Shown piece after piece: positions 17,014-25,776 of a stretch of DNA of 40,939 bases. The stretch covers positions 1-40,939 of the forward strand of contig JAGAXM010000003.1 of assembly GCA_017940895.1 (NCBI GenBank). Direction: 5' to 3'. How positions within the stretch are numbered: the stretch's first letter is position 1; each line of letters starts with the position of its first letter. Under the pieces are notes generated by a model. It was not told the DNA's origin. It searched no databases and was given only the letters and a program-made list of their open reading frames with translations. This DNA comes from Clostridiales bacterium (GTDB lineage Bacteria; Bacillota; Clostridia; Saccharofermentanales; Saccharofermentanaceae). The translations under genes and the position numbers were made by a program.

Positions 17014-17592
17014 TCAAGCCTCCAGCAAACGGTTAAGCGTTTCCTTCGTGACGAGCTTATACTCGCGCACGAACAGCGTCTTCAACGCATTAAGATATAC
17101 GCATCCCCAGTATTGATCCGCGAGGTACAGCGCGTCGCCCTTCACGACCGTGCCCTCCTTTTGTCCCTGTCTTATGATCTTCGCGAGCTCCTTATAAAGC
17201 CCGTTCGAATACATCTCGCCGTCATTCTCGAGCATCAGCTGCGACAGCAGCGTGATCTTGACCGCATAATCCTGATCGCTCTTGAGCTTCTTCACGACCT
17301 CCTCCGAGATCTTATTTATCTTGGTCATCGCGGGCAGCGGCAGCTTAGAAAGCACCTTGAGCTTCTTTATCTCCTCCTCGTTGTCCGCGGACTTTCGTAT
17401 CTGCTCGAAAAGCTCTTCTTTGGACTCGAAGTACAGATATATCGTTCCCTGCCCGATGCCTATGGACTTCGCAAGATCTCCGATCTTCGTGTCCCCGAAG
17501 CCGTTCTTCGCGAAGTAAAGCGAGGACTCCTTCAGAATCCTGTTACGCATGTCTTCTCTCATCTGCTTACACTGTTCCTGTGACTTGGGCAT
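17014..17592 (-). CDS. TetR/AcrR-family regulator of the SDR operon
   Basis: The 192-aa protein has an N-terminal TetR helix-turn-helix (about 13-58, DLAKSIGIGQGTIYLYF) and an all-helical ligand/dimer domain. It is the first gene of its operon, and an 18-bp palindrome of TetR type stands 22 bp upstream, so autorepression is likely. ATG 17592 is chosen because GGAGA precedes it; the longer frame would start inside the operator. The inducer is unknown. Confidence 0.9.
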   Translation of the reverse strand: MPKSQEQCKQMREDMRNRILKESSLYFAKNGFGDTKIGDLAKSIGIGQGTIYLYFESKEELFEQIRKSADNEEEIKKLKVLSKLPLPAMTKINKISEEVVKKLKSDQDYAVKITLLSQLMLENDGEMYSNGLYKELAKIIRQGQKEGTVVKGDALYLADQYWGCVYLNALKTLFVREYKLVTKETLNRLLEA

Positions 17593-17613
17593 GGTATCTC
17601 TCCTCGTTATGAC

Positions 17614-17631
17614 TGAACGAATATTCATTCA
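17614..17631. promoter_or_regulatory. TetR-type operator
   Basis: TGAACGAATATTCATTCA is an almost perfect palindrome (TGAAnGAATATTCnTTCA), the usual form of operators of the TGAATGAATATTCATTCA type used by many TetR/AcrR repressors. It lies directly upstream of the TetR gene at 17592. Binding by that protein is inferred. Confidence 0.7.
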
Positions 17632-17675
17632 TAACAAAAATTAACACCCGCCGGTTGATCTGTCAACAACAATGA

Positions 17676-17701
17676 ACCCCCGGGAGGTAATTTCCGGGGG
17701 T
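17676..17701. other. GC-rich hairpin in the TetR-TetR intergenic region
   Basis: ACCCCCGG (17676-17683) pairs with CCGGGGGT (17694-17701) around a 10-nt loop. No T tract follows in either direction, so it is not a standard terminator. The 300 bp between the two divergent TetR genes otherwise holds only the operator and the inverted repeat at 17823. Confidence 0.4.
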
Positions 17702-17822
17702 CACTGTTTAGGTTAAAACCAGCATCGAATGGAAGGCAATGTGCTGATTAGAAGATTGGCTTGCTATGGTTATATTTAACTCTGAAGGGGCAAAGAAACC
17801 AATAAACAATACCTTCCGCGAA

Positions 17823-17838
17823 TGTCGCTTTAGCGACA
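17823..17838. promoter_or_regulatory. Inverted repeat upstream of the second TetR gene
   Basis: TGTCGCT and AGCGACA form a perfect 7-bp inverted repeat around TT. A further half-like CGTCGCT occurs at about 17853. Its position 92 bp before the second TetR gene suggests an operator. No -35/-10 pair is clear enough to place it relative to a promoter. Confidence 0.35.
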
Positions 17839-17930
17839 AAAACACGCCCGTACGTCGCTTTTTAATTGCAAAAACGGCAAATCAGTGTTAAACAAGAATT
17901 AGATTTTCTATTAATAAAGGATTTTTGACT

Positions 17931-18512
17931 ATGAGCGAGAACGGAAATACTTACGACAGAAGAACCGCGAAGACAAGAAAGGCCATTATCAATGCCCTTG
18001 CAGATCTTCTTTTCGAGAAGGAGCTGCATAAGGTTACGGTCAAGGAGATCACGGAGATCGCCGACATCAACCGCGGTACCTTCTATAAGCATTACCTCGA
18101 CGTATATGATCTCTACGATAAGGCGGAGCAGGATATCATGGTTGACCTCGGCATGCTGGTCCTGCAGCTCGAGGATCTCCCTTCCGATCAGTATTTCACT
18201 CACCTGATCAATTATATCGACGACAACCGTCCTATCTTCAGAATGATGTTCAGCCCTAACAGCACGAGCAAGCTTCGTGACAGATTCAACAGATGTCTCG
18301 AGGGCTCCTTCAGAGCATACGAGGCCGAGAAGAAGGACACCCCGGTTAACGACATCACATTGAGATATCAGACGAATTACCGTTCCAGAGGCTGCGTATC
18401 CGTCATCGCACTGTGGGTAAGAGGCGGCTTCGCCGAGCCCAAGGACTTCATCGTAAAGACAATCTCCGATCTCGACTCGAACACGGAGAAGTTCATCTCA
18501 AAGTCCAAATAA
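17931..18512 (+). CDS. TetR/AcrR-family transcriptional regulator
   Basis: The 193-aa regulator has an N-terminal helix-turn-helix (about 15-60, EIADINRGTFYKHYLDVYDLY) of the kind seen in TetR proteins with the TetR_C_8-like ligand domain common in Firmicutes. The target genes are not adjacent in the same direction. AAAGGA precedes the ATG; an in-frame TTG six bases upstream is less likely. Its 3' end overlaps the convergent XRE gene by 15 bp. Confidence 0.88.
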   Translation: MSENGNTYDRRTAKTRKAIINALADLLFEKELHKVTVKEITEIADINRGTFYKHYLDVYDLYDKAEQDIMVDLGMLVLQLEDLPSDQYFTHLINYIDDNRPIFRMMFSPNSTSKLRDRFNRCLEGSFRAYEAEKKDTPVNDITLRYQTNYRSRGCVSVIALWVRGGFAEPKDFIVKTISDLDSNTEKFISKSK

Positions 18513-19076
18513 TCCGTCCCTATTACAGTAACAGTAGAATTTACGAACACCCTCTATCCGGAATCTTGCCTCGGCAGCTGATTCCGGATAGATCTTTTTA
18601 AGCTGAATTCCGTCGTCAGAGACCGCCGCTATGAACGAAATATAGTGCTGTTTGGTCATCTCGTGGTCCACGGACACGAAGTATTCATCCTCGACCCTCT
18701 CAACCCTGATAAAGTGCTTATCATCGGGCTTTGCGGGCTCTTCGGGCACGAGTGTAACACCGTTACACTGCACTACAGACTCCCCTGTACCGTGAATTAT
18801 GTTGCCGCACACGGGGCACACATAGAACTTCGAGCGAAGCATGTTCGCCGACACGTTGTTGTTGGTAATAAGATTGCCTGACAGCAGCTCCGTTATCGAT
18901 ACATGGAGCGCCTCAGAGAGTGGCTCAAGCAATGAGATATCCGGATAACCCTTTCCCGTCTCCCACTTGGATACGGTCTTATCCGACACGCATATCTTCG
19001 AAGCGAGCTCAGCCTGGGTAAATCCCGCCTTCTCGCGCAAGGTCCTTATCGCCTCGCCTGTTACGTATTGATCCAT
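18498..19076 (-). CDS. XRE regulator with C-terminal desulfoferrodoxin-like domain
   Basis: The 192-aa protein has an XRE helix-turn-helix (about 5-62), then a domain resembling desulfoferrodoxin/superoxide reductase. That domain has a Cys knuckle (C87, C90, one Cys at 104 where desulfoferrodoxin has a CC pair), H121, H138 (DHEM), H144 (HYI) and C184. The last usual iron ligand His in CNxHGLW reads Asp (D187, CNRDGLF). This suggests a metal-binding or redox-sensing regulator that is no longer a full enzyme. ATG 19076 has AGGAGG eight bases upstream, which rules out the GTG nine bases earlier. Confidence 0.85.
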   Translation of the reverse strand: MDQYVTGEAIRTLREKAGFTQAELASKICVSDKTVSKWETGKGYPDISLLEPLSEALHVSITELLSGNLITNNNVSANMLRSKFYVCPVCGNIIHGTGESVVQCNGVTLVPEEPAKPDDKHFIRVERVEDEYFVSVDHEMTKQHYISFIAAVSDDGIQLKKIYPESAAEARFRIEGVRKFYCYCNRDGLFGL

Positions 19077-19133
19077 ATCGATCACCTCCTTGCCTGAAGG
19101 ATAACGCGCCCCCGGCAGAAGTTGTACCTACGC

Positions 19134-19682
19134 TCAGTAGAGTCGCAAAAGCTTGCAGTTAGGGATCGGATCCGCCCAGAACTCGGAGCGGTCACGCTTC
19201 TTGACCTGACACACGATACTCGAATTCATCGCGCCGTGACCTACTATGAGCACGTCCTTGCCGGCTTCGACCTGCGGCATGGCAACTTCCTTCAGGAACG
19301 CCCCCGTCCTCTCGAAAAGCTCATCCATGCTCTCCGCACCTTGCGGGGCCTTGTATTCCACAGGGTTCTTAAAGAATGCATACATCGGGCAGTCGGGGAA
19401 TGAGAAGCAGTTCTCGAAGCCCTCGTAGATGCCGAATGCCATCTCCTTAAGACGGTCGTCGATAATGATCGGCACATCGCGCCCCTCAAGTAAGATCTCT
19501 GCGGTCATGCGTGCGCGCTTCAACGGCGAGCAATAGCAGACGTCAAAGTGTATATCTTTATATTCAGAAGCGGCTTCATGAGCCATTCTGATACCGTCTT
19601 CGTTAAGATCCGTATCCGTCTGTCCCTGAAGTCTGTGAGCGACATTCCAGTCGGTAAGTCCGTGTCTTATTATGTAAAGCAT
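19134..19682 (-). CDS. Histidine phosphatase family protein
   Basis: The 182-aa protein is of the phosphoglycerate-mutase-like superfamily. The phospho-accepting His is in IIRHGLTDW (H7), with R56, an acidic residue in LKEMAFG, and the second His in VGHGAMNS (H149). Such enzymes dephosphorylate sugars, cofactors or nucleotides in the cytoplasm; the substrate cannot be told. The start lacks a ribosome binding site and lies 6 nt after a perfect TATAAT, so the mRNA may be leaderless. Confidence 0.92.
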   Translation of the reverse strand: MLYIIRHGLTDWNVAHRLQGQTDTDLNEDGIRMAHEAASEYKDIHFDVCYCSPLKRARMTAEILLEGRDVPIIIDDRLKEMAFGIYEGFENCFSFPDCPMYAFFKNPVEYKAPQGAESMDELFERTGAFLKEVAMPQVEAGKDVLIVGHGAMNSSIVCQVKKRDRSEFWADPIPNCKLLRLY

Positions 19683-19688
19683 ATTCCG

Positions 19689-19694
19689 ATTATA
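19689..19694 (-). promoter_or_regulatory. -10 box of a putative leaderless promoter
   Basis: TATAAT on the minus strand is separated from the histidine-phosphatase ATG (19682) by only 6 nt, so transcription should start at or next to the A of ATG. A TTGATT 15 bp upstream could be the -35. No Shine-Dalgarno sequence is present. Confidence 0.5.
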
Positions 19695-19774
19695 TCATCG
19701 TGCTATTCAAATCAAGACAAATACAATAAAATATACTTTAGAAATTCGCTCTGTGATTCACGAAGGAGAATATT

Positions 19775-20704
19775 ATGTTACTTGCTGTACTGGCACTGAT
19801 ACCTGTTATCGCACTTCTTATCTTCATCTATTTAAAGGACAAGAACGAGAAAGAACCCATGGGTCTTCTCATCGGATTATTCTTCGCAGGCATGGGTACT
19901 ATTATCACAGCCGTCATCGCGGAGTTCATAGGAGACGCGATCCTCGAGCTCATACTGCCGTACACCCCCGTACTTAAGGCGATCCTCCTCGCTCTGATCG
20001 TAGTAGGTCCCGCCGAAGAGCTCGGCAAATATGCGGTCCTGCGCCTCATCACATGGAAGAACAAGAACTTTAACTACAGCTACGACGCGATCGTATATGC
20101 GGTATTCGTATCCTTGGGATTTGCCTGCCTCGAGAATGTCGGCTACGTATTCCAGAACGGCATCGGAACAGCTCTTCTTCGTATGTTCACTTCAGTTCCC
20201 GGACATGCTTCGTTCGCAGTATTCATGGGATTCTTCTACAGCAAGGCAAAGTATGAGGCAGTAAGAGGCAACAAGAGCGCATGCGCTCGTTACAAGTCTC
20301 TTGCCATGCTGATCCCGATCGTGCTCCACGGAATCTTTGACGCGATCCTTTTCGGAGGGGAAGCGACCGAGACGGATTTCTTCATCGGACTTGCAGTTAT
20401 ATTCTGGTTCATCTTCGTAGTAGTACTGCTCGTATTCGCATTCATCTGCGTTATCAATGCATCGAAGAACGACTTCTGCATCGTAATGCTCCCGAACAAC
20501 GTGCAGACGATTTACAGACCTCAGGTCGCAGGCAACTGGACATGCAGCTGCGGTATCGTTAATTACTTCAACTACTGCTCAGCCTGCGGCAAGCCGCGTC
20601 CCATGATCAATACCACATGGAACTGCCCCAAGTGCGGAACTTTGTGCACATATAACTTCTGCGGCAACTGCGGAACACCCAAGCAGCCGCAACAGCAAGG
20701 ATAA
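19775..20704 (+). CDS. PrsW-family intramembrane protease with zinc ribbons
   Basis: The 309-aa multi-pass membrane protein has the PrsW motifs: PAEELGK (E81, E82, K85), SLGFACLENVGY (E120), VPGHASFAVFMGFFY (H144) and HGIFDAIL (H185, D189). In Bacillus, PrsW cuts an anti-sigma factor; the target here is unknown. The last 50 residues add two zinc ribbons (CSCG...CSACG and CPKCG...CGNCG), an extension not found in the basic family. AAGGAGA lies before ATG 19775. Confidence 0.9.
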   Translation: MLLAVLALIPVIALLIFIYLKDKNEKEPMGLLIGLFFAGMGTIITAVIAEFIGDAILELILPYTPVLKAILLALIVVGPAEELGKYAVLRLITWKNKNFNYSYDAIVYAVFVSLGFACLENVGYVFQNGIGTALLRMFTSVPGHASFAVFMGFFYSKAKYEAVRGNKSACARYKSLAMLIPIVLHGIFDAILFGGEATETDFFIGLAVIFWFIFVVVLLVFAFICVINASKNDFCIVMLPNNVQTIYRPQVAGNWTCSCGIVNYFNYCSACGKPRPMINTTWNCPKCGTLCTYNFCGNCGTPKQPQQQG

Positions 20705-20731
20705 CGATCAGAACTTTACCGTCCTTGTGAA

Positions 20732-22594
20732 TTACAACTTTCCTACGATATTTTCATAGAGCCAGTCTATGGTGAGGACATCGCCCGGCGTGATAGAACC
20801 TTCGAATGTCCTGTTATTACCCAGATTATCGATAAGGCTTCCCGAGAAAGGATCCGTACCGCTTATAACGGCATCCTTAAAAAAATCAAGCATCTTCTGT
20901 GTCTGCTTATTGATACCGGGGATCCTCATATCCACGACTCCCGTCGCAAGTCCGAACCAATAGTTCGCAGCCATGTGCTTCTCGACAAGCTCATTGATAT
21001 TCCACATTCCGTTAAGAACAGAGCTTACGATCTGAAGATAGTATTTACCCCAGTTATAGTACGAAGCACCGACATAGACTTCCCTGTCGTTCACGATCTT
21101 ATAGACACCCGGGCGAAGCCCGTCATTAGACGTCGGCGAATACTCCATATCGGAGTAGATCTTAACGCCCTCGGCGTCCCACTGCTGTCTGTAATCTTCA
21201 TCGCGGTCCGCGACCTTAAGCGAGATCTTACATTCGGGATCTGCCATGGCAGCACCTATCGCGAAAGCATTGAGATTGATCCTGTTGATCTGATCGGTTC
21301 CGCGGGCAAGATAACCTATCTTACGCTCAGGTTCGTTGCCGTATTCCAGAAGCCCCGTCTGCGCGGCCAATACACCGATCAGGAAAGAAGCCTCGTACAG
21401 CTTACCCTGATAGCATCTTACCGACGGATTCGTCTGACCTGCAGCGCAGCATGCGAACTTGACCTCGGGGTGCTTTACCGCCGCCTTTAAGACCTCTTTG
21501 TAGTGTTCGGGACACACTGCGAAAACAAGCTCGCATCCGTCTGTGATACACCGCTCGAGCGTGTCGGTGATACTGGTCTGATTTGTATAGTAAACGGAAG
21601 TGCCTACGTTCCTGCCGGTCATGACATCAACATAGAGTCTGCCTGCTTCGTGGCTGTCGATCCACCTCGAATCGTCGACGCCCCTGTCGTAGATAAAACC
21701 GACCTTAAGAGGCTCGTTTTCCATATAACGGCGCGGCTTGTTAAAGAAGCCCGACAGGAGAGAACTTCTCTCCTCCTCGCCCTCGGCAGTATCAAGGAAT
21801 TCGATGCTGTCGAGGGTGCCCGAAGCAAGGATCTCATGACGCGCGAGCCTCACGTTCTTTAGGATCTGCTCGTCCGAATCCTCCGAGAAAGTCGCGAGAG
21901 GGAATATCGACAGGTACACAAGGAACGCGTTGCCCGCCGTGTACATGTCTTCTATCTTGAACTCTTTCTTAAGCATCCTCGCGAAACGGAAGTAAGCCGA
22001 CTTAAGATCCTTGCACAGATCCTCGGGCCATACTTTCTTCAAGTCCTGTCCCACGAGCTCTGCAAGCCTCTTGTACTCACCGGGCTCGGTGAATACGATC
22101 AGGTGATTATGCGTGACCTTGAAGAAATCCATATACTCGTAGTATGCGATCACTTCAGGATCATCCGACTTGTCGGGGATAACTCTCGTGACGTCGGCGA
22201 GCATGTAGTCCGTGCCTCCGAACTTGGAGACGGACACTCTCTTGTTACCTTCCTGCACATAGAACTGGTGCATGTATTCGTAGACTTTGATCGCGTCTCT
22301 GATGCCTTCCTTCTTATAGGAGTCATACAGATCCGACCACTTGAGTGCGAACTCGGTATTCTCGTCCAGAAGCGGCATGAAGTTCGCGGCAAAAGCGGAG
22401 TTTCTCCCCTGCTCTTTGTTGCCTTTTATGCGGTTAACGGGAAGGTCCAGAAGACCGATGCTTCTGGTTACGGTCGCATGCTTTATCTCTTCTAAGGCAT
22501 CCAGTACCGGAAGATACGGTGAGCGCCCTTCTCTGACCGCTTCACGAACGGCCTTCTCGGCTTTCTTCTTGGCTGCTTTGTAATCGCTCTTCAT
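20732..22594 (-). CDS. Cytoplasmic BMP-type binding protein with ParB-like N-terminal part
   Basis: The 620-aa protein has no signal peptide or membrane helix. Residues about 297-600 form a basic-membrane-protein (PnrA/Med-like) periplasmic-binding fold, starting LKVGFIYDRGVDD and containing KIGYLARGTDQINRI. The first 290 residues are different and include YVQEGNKRVSVSKF (112-125), similar to the nucleotide-binding box of ParB/Srx-type domains (G-N-K-R-V). Family members normally bind nucleosides outside the cell; this one must act inside, perhaps as a sensor. AGGAGG precedes the ATG. It is divergent from the EAL gene. Confidence 0.75.
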   Translation of the reverse strand: MKSDYKAAKKKAEKAVREAVREGRSPYLPVLDALEEIKHATVTRSIGLLDLPVNRIKGNKEQGRNSAFAANFMPLLDENTEFALKWSDLYDSYKKEGIRDAIKVYEYMHQFYVQEGNKRVSVSKFGGTDYMLADVTRVIPDKSDDPEVIAYYEYMDFFKVTHNHLIVFTEPGEYKRLAELVGQDLKKVWPEDLCKDLKSAYFRFARMLKKEFKIEDMYTAGNAFLVYLSIFPLATFSEDSDEQILKNVRLARHEILASGTLDSIEFLDTAEGEEERSSLLSGFFNKPRRYMENEPLKVGFIYDRGVDDSRWIDSHEAGRLYVDVMTGRNVGTSVYYTNQTSITDTLERCITDGCELVFAVCPEHYKEVLKAAVKHPEVKFACCAAGQTNPSVRCYQGKLYEASFLIGVLAAQTGLLEYGNEPERKIGYLARGTDQINRINLNAFAIGAAMADPECKISLKVADRDEDYRQQWDAEGVKIYSDMEYSPTSNDGLRPGVYKIVNDREVYVGASYYNWGKYYLQIVSSVLNGMWNINELVEKHMAANYWFGLATGVVDMRIPGINKQTQKMLDFFKDAVISGTDPFSGSLIDNLGNNRTFEGSITPGDVLTIDWLYENIVGKL

Positions 22595-22746
22595 GGTATA
22601 CCTCCTGAGGGGTAATCGGGCGGTTTTTTGTTTTCAATTATAAAGCCTAAAATATTAAAAATATTTAAACACAGCGTATACCATTTACGAAGCAAAACAG
22701 TTTATAATCCAAACATAGTTTGTTGCAGGGTTTTGAGGGTAAGACT

Positions 22747-24543
22747 ATGGTTGTTAAGAAACTTAATCAGCTTTATAAGCCTGACAGATTGTTGTACTGC
22801 GTCGACGCGTCGGAAGAAGATATCTTGGCTTTCGCGCAGGGCGTTATCCCGGACAGCGTCCTTAAATTCTCCGGCGCATTCGGCACATATGATTACCCCG
22901 GAGTCTTCTTTATAAGAAGCCTTAACAGGGCTGTTATCGGCATAGAGTTCAGGGCTGATGACCCGTTCGTCGACTACCCGCAGGATCTCGATCACATAAA
23001 GCTTAACGGCTCCTATTTCTTCTCCCTTGAGACAGACGACGAGATAGATCTTAGCCGTGATAACATTAATGCTGTTTTCGCAGGCATCGCGAAGGACGGC
23101 GCGGCCCACAGAGTATACAGCGACCTGTCGTTAAAGGCAGAGTCTGAGGTTATCTCCGTCTTTAATTATTCCAACAAGTTAAGGATCCTCTACGAGTGCG
23201 AACCCGAAGGCGAGATCGCCAAAGATATCATCTCCAATGATGCAGACCGCTTCGATAAGAATGTACTTTATAACATGGCTTTCACGGAGCCTATCACCGA
23301 ACACTATAACTGGAATCATCTCGTACCTTTCCTTGAGATGCCCACGGACAGCGGCATCAGCGATTATGCTTTCGTTCATTTCGACATCAAGGAATTCCGT
23401 GTTATAAACGAGGTCTACGGGCACAATACTGCGAACCGCGTCTTACGTAATGTCGTTAATACCATGAACAACGCGGACTTCGTCTATGCAAGTGCGCGCT
23501 GCCATAACGATAATTTCGCGATGATGATACAAGATATGCCCGAGGACGAGACGGTAAGAGTTCTGGAAGAGTTTTTCGAGTCTTTGTCACGCCTTCCGGA
23601 GGACCCTTCTTACAGGATCTACTTCAGGTGCGGCGTCGTTCCGATGCAAAGGACGATACTGTCGGGCAACCGTGTCGCAGATGCCGCCAAGATGGCGCAG
23701 GCTCTCGGCACCAAGAAGAACGAGACCGAGATCACCATCTACACGGACAAGATGCACGACGACATCACGTGGGGCGACTTCATCAAAGCCTATGTCGACA
23801 CCGCCGTTGCCAACGACGAATTTCTCGTCTATCTGCAGCCCAAGTTCGATATCCGCCGTGAGGTCATCGAGGGTGCAGAAGCGCTCATACGCTGGAACTA
23901 CAAGGGCAAGGAGCTCTTGTCCCCCGGAAGGTTCGTCCCGTTCTTCGAGCGCGACGGCTCCATCGGCAAGATAGACGACATCGTTCTCGAGAATGTGTGC
24001 AAGGCTCTTGCCAAGTGGAAGGAAGAAGGCAAGCCGTTGTATCCGATCTCGGTCAACCTCTCGCGCAAGAGGCTTTATAACCCGAATCTCATCGAACATC
24101 TTGTTGATACGATCGACCGTTACGGCATCGATCATGAACTCATCGATTTTGAGCTTACCGAGAGTGCGACTTATGACAACAAAGAGCATATGCTGAACTC
24201 ATTAGGAGAGCTGCGCGACAAAGGCTTCAAGATCTCGATGGATGACTTCGGCACGGGCTACTCCTCACTGTCGCTTCTTACCGAGATGCCGCTCGATACT
24301 TTGAAGATAGATAAGAGCTTCGTCGACAAGATCGGCACGGATAACGAGCACAGGGAGGACGTTACGGTAATCCGCCTGATCATCGCTCTTGCACGCGAGA
24401 TGGGCTTCGTATGTCTCGCAGAGGGCGCCGAGCATAAAGAGCAGGTCGACCGTCTGAGAGAACTCGGCTGCGACGTTATCCAAGGGTATTACTACAGCAA
24501 GCCCATAACGATGGAAGAATACGAGGAGCGTTACTTGAAGTAA
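22747..24543 (+). CDS. c-di-GMP phosphodiesterase with degenerate GGDEF and intact EAL domain
   Basis: The 598 aa comprise an N-terminal region of unknown fold (about 1-180), a GGDEF-type domain (about 200-335) whose active-site loop reads RCHNDNF (251-257) instead of RxGGDEF, and an EAL domain (about 345-598). The EAL domain keeps E378-A379-L380, NLSR (437-440), DDFGTGYSS (499-507), KIDKSFV and AEGAE. It should therefore hydrolyse c-di-GMP and not make it. ATG 22747 follows GAGGGTAAGACT. A TATAAT at 22703 is the likely -10. It pairs divergently with the BMP-type gene, possibly its input partner. Confidence 0.9.
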   Translation: MVVKKLNQLYKPDRLLYCVDASEEDILAFAQGVIPDSVLKFSGAFGTYDYPGVFFIRSLNRAVIGIEFRADDPFVDYPQDLDHIKLNGSYFFSLETDDEIDLSRDNINAVFAGIAKDGAAHRVYSDLSLKAESEVISVFNYSNKLRILYECEPEGEIAKDIISNDADRFDKNVLYNMAFTEPITEHYNWNHLVPFLEMPTDSGISDYAFVHFDIKEFRVINEVYGHNTANRVLRNVVNTMNNADFVYASARCHNDNFAMMIQDMPEDETVRVLEEFFESLSRLPEDPSYRIYFRCGVVPMQRTILSGNRVADAAKMAQALGTKKNETEITIYTDKMHDDITWGDFIKAYVDTAVANDEFLVYLQPKFDIRREVIEGAEALIRWNYKGKELLSPGRFVPFFERDGSIGKIDDIVLENVCKALAKWKEEGKPLYPISVNLSRKRLYNPNLIEHLVDTIDRYGIDHELIDFELTESATYDNKEHMLNSLGELRDKGFKISMDDFGTGYSSLSLLTEMPLDTLKIDKSFVDKIGTDNEHREDVTVIRLIIALAREMGFVCLAEGAEHKEQVDRLRELGCDVIQGYYYSKPITMEEYEERYLK

Positions 24544-24550
24544 TCCCCGC

Positions 24551-25333
24551 TCATACTGCGAGCATCTTTTTGTTGAGCACCGCAAGAACGACGGCCGTTA
24601 CCGGCACGGCGATGATGTAGATCGCGGCATATGCCATCAGGAACACCGGGATGTCCTTGGGCCATACAGCAGCTATTATTCCGCAGTAGAGGTTGCTTAA
24701 CGAGTGCAGTAAGATCGCAGGCCACAGCTTTCTTGTACGTGCCGTGACATAGCCGAACGACAGACCCAGTACGAATGTGTAGAACACCTGCGCGGGTCCC
24801 TGCGAGATCAGATGCGGCAGCGCGAAAAGGACCGCTGATATCAGTATCGCAGGTCTTGTCCCGAGCACCATCAGTCTGTCGAGGAAGAGTTTTCTGAACA
24901 TGAACTCCTCCAGGATGGGCGCGAATATCAGCAGCAGAAAGCAGTAATAAACCGGCTGCGCGAGGATCTGATCTGCGGTTACCTGGGGCGTCTTGATGTC
25001 GAGTACTTTAATGAGGATCCCCACGGGCAGCATTGCCCATACGGACAGACCGGACTGAATGATAAAGATCAGCGCCATGTTCTTAATGCCGGGCTTCATG
25101 AGAGGTGAATCGCTCTGTGCGGTCTTCATGCCGCGGATAACAAGATATGCGAGCGGCATAGCAATCGCATATGGGATTACCGTAGCGCAGATAAGATTAC
25201 GTATTACTTCCGGGACGCTTGCGGACAGCCACGGATCGATTAAGTAAACTATACCTCTGTAAACACCGAACCAGACGACAAGTGCTGCAACGATTTTAAT
25301 TACCGTCAACCAATTCTTCTTCGTATCCATCAT
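24551..25333 (-). CDS. CPBP-family intramembrane metalloprotease
   Basis: The 260-aa multi-pass membrane protein has the CPBP (CAAX protease/bacteriocin-processing) motifs: EEFMFR at 142-147 (EExxxR), FALPH at 170-174 (FxxxH) and HSLSN at 210-214 (HxxxN). Relatives process prenylated or bacteriocin-like peptides or give self-immunity. ATG 25333 has AAGGAG seven bases upstream; its first codons overlap the end of the DUF3021 gene by 38 bp. It is the last gene of the LytTR operon and convergent with the EAL gene (7 bp between stops). Confidence 0.9.
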   Translation of the reverse strand: MMDTKKNWLTVIKIVAALVVWFGVYRGIVYLIDPWLSASVPEVIRNLICATVIPYAIAMPLAYLVIRGMKTAQSDSPLMKPGIKNMALIFIIQSGLSVWAMLPVGILIKVLDIKTPQVTADQILAQPVYYCFLLLIFAPILEEFMFRKLFLDRLMVLGTRPAILISAVLFALPHLISQGPAQVFYTFVLGLSFGYVTARTRKLWPAILLHSLSNLYCGIIAAVWPKDIPVFLMAYAAIYIIAVPVTAVVLAVLNKKMLAV

Positions 25334-25775
25334 TCTGATGCTCCTTATGAAATTCATTCAAAGCATCGTTCATCCTGTCGGTATTGGCTTTCTTATACAC
25401 ATAAACTACGATCTGCGCGATAGCAAACGAGATAATGAATGTCGGCGCAGCGATCAGAAGGTCTTTCGCGCTTAAGAAGGGGTTGCCCGGGAACAGACCG
25501 AGTACTGCGAATCCGAAGTACAGCGGTGCGAACATGATATTCACCAGTATGTAGGGCTTGTTGCACGCCCAGCGTGTTCCGGCAACATACATCCTGACTA
25601 CTGTAAGGAAGTACAGCATGACAAATACCAGGAAGAGTCTTCCGACGACCTCGGGATAGATCAGCTCACCGTATAAAGCACTGATACCGGCAAGCAAAAC
25701 GACGCTGGCAGAGAAAACAGCCGTTACGACCGAAAATGCTTTTTTGAACGCTTGCTTAAGTCTTGAGCTATCCAT
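25296..25775 (-). CDS. DUF3021-type four-helix membrane protein
   Basis: The 159-aa protein has four hydrophobic segments (about 14-34, 43-62, 75-97 and 104-126) and a charged acidic tail. It is of the DUF3021 kind that is regularly paired with a LytTR regulator, as here, and is thought to modulate it. ATG 25775 follows AAAGGAG inside the end of the LytTR gene; the earlier ATG touches that site and is unlikely. One base separates it from the LytTR stop. Confidence 0.82.
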   Translation of the reverse strand: MDSSRLKQAFKKAFSVVTAVFSASVVLLAGISALYGELIYPEVVGRLFLVFVMLYFLTVVRMYVAGTRWACNKPYILVNIMFAPLYFGFAVLGLFPGNPFLSAKDLLIAAPTFIISFAIAQIVVYVYKKANTDRMNDALNEFHKEHQNDGYEEELVDGN

Positions 25776-25776
25776 A

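Noticed and set aside
22747..24543. Diguanylate cyclase activity
   Set aside because: The GGDEF loop reads RCHNDNF, so the domain should not synthesise c-di-GMP; only the EAL domain keeps its catalytic residues.
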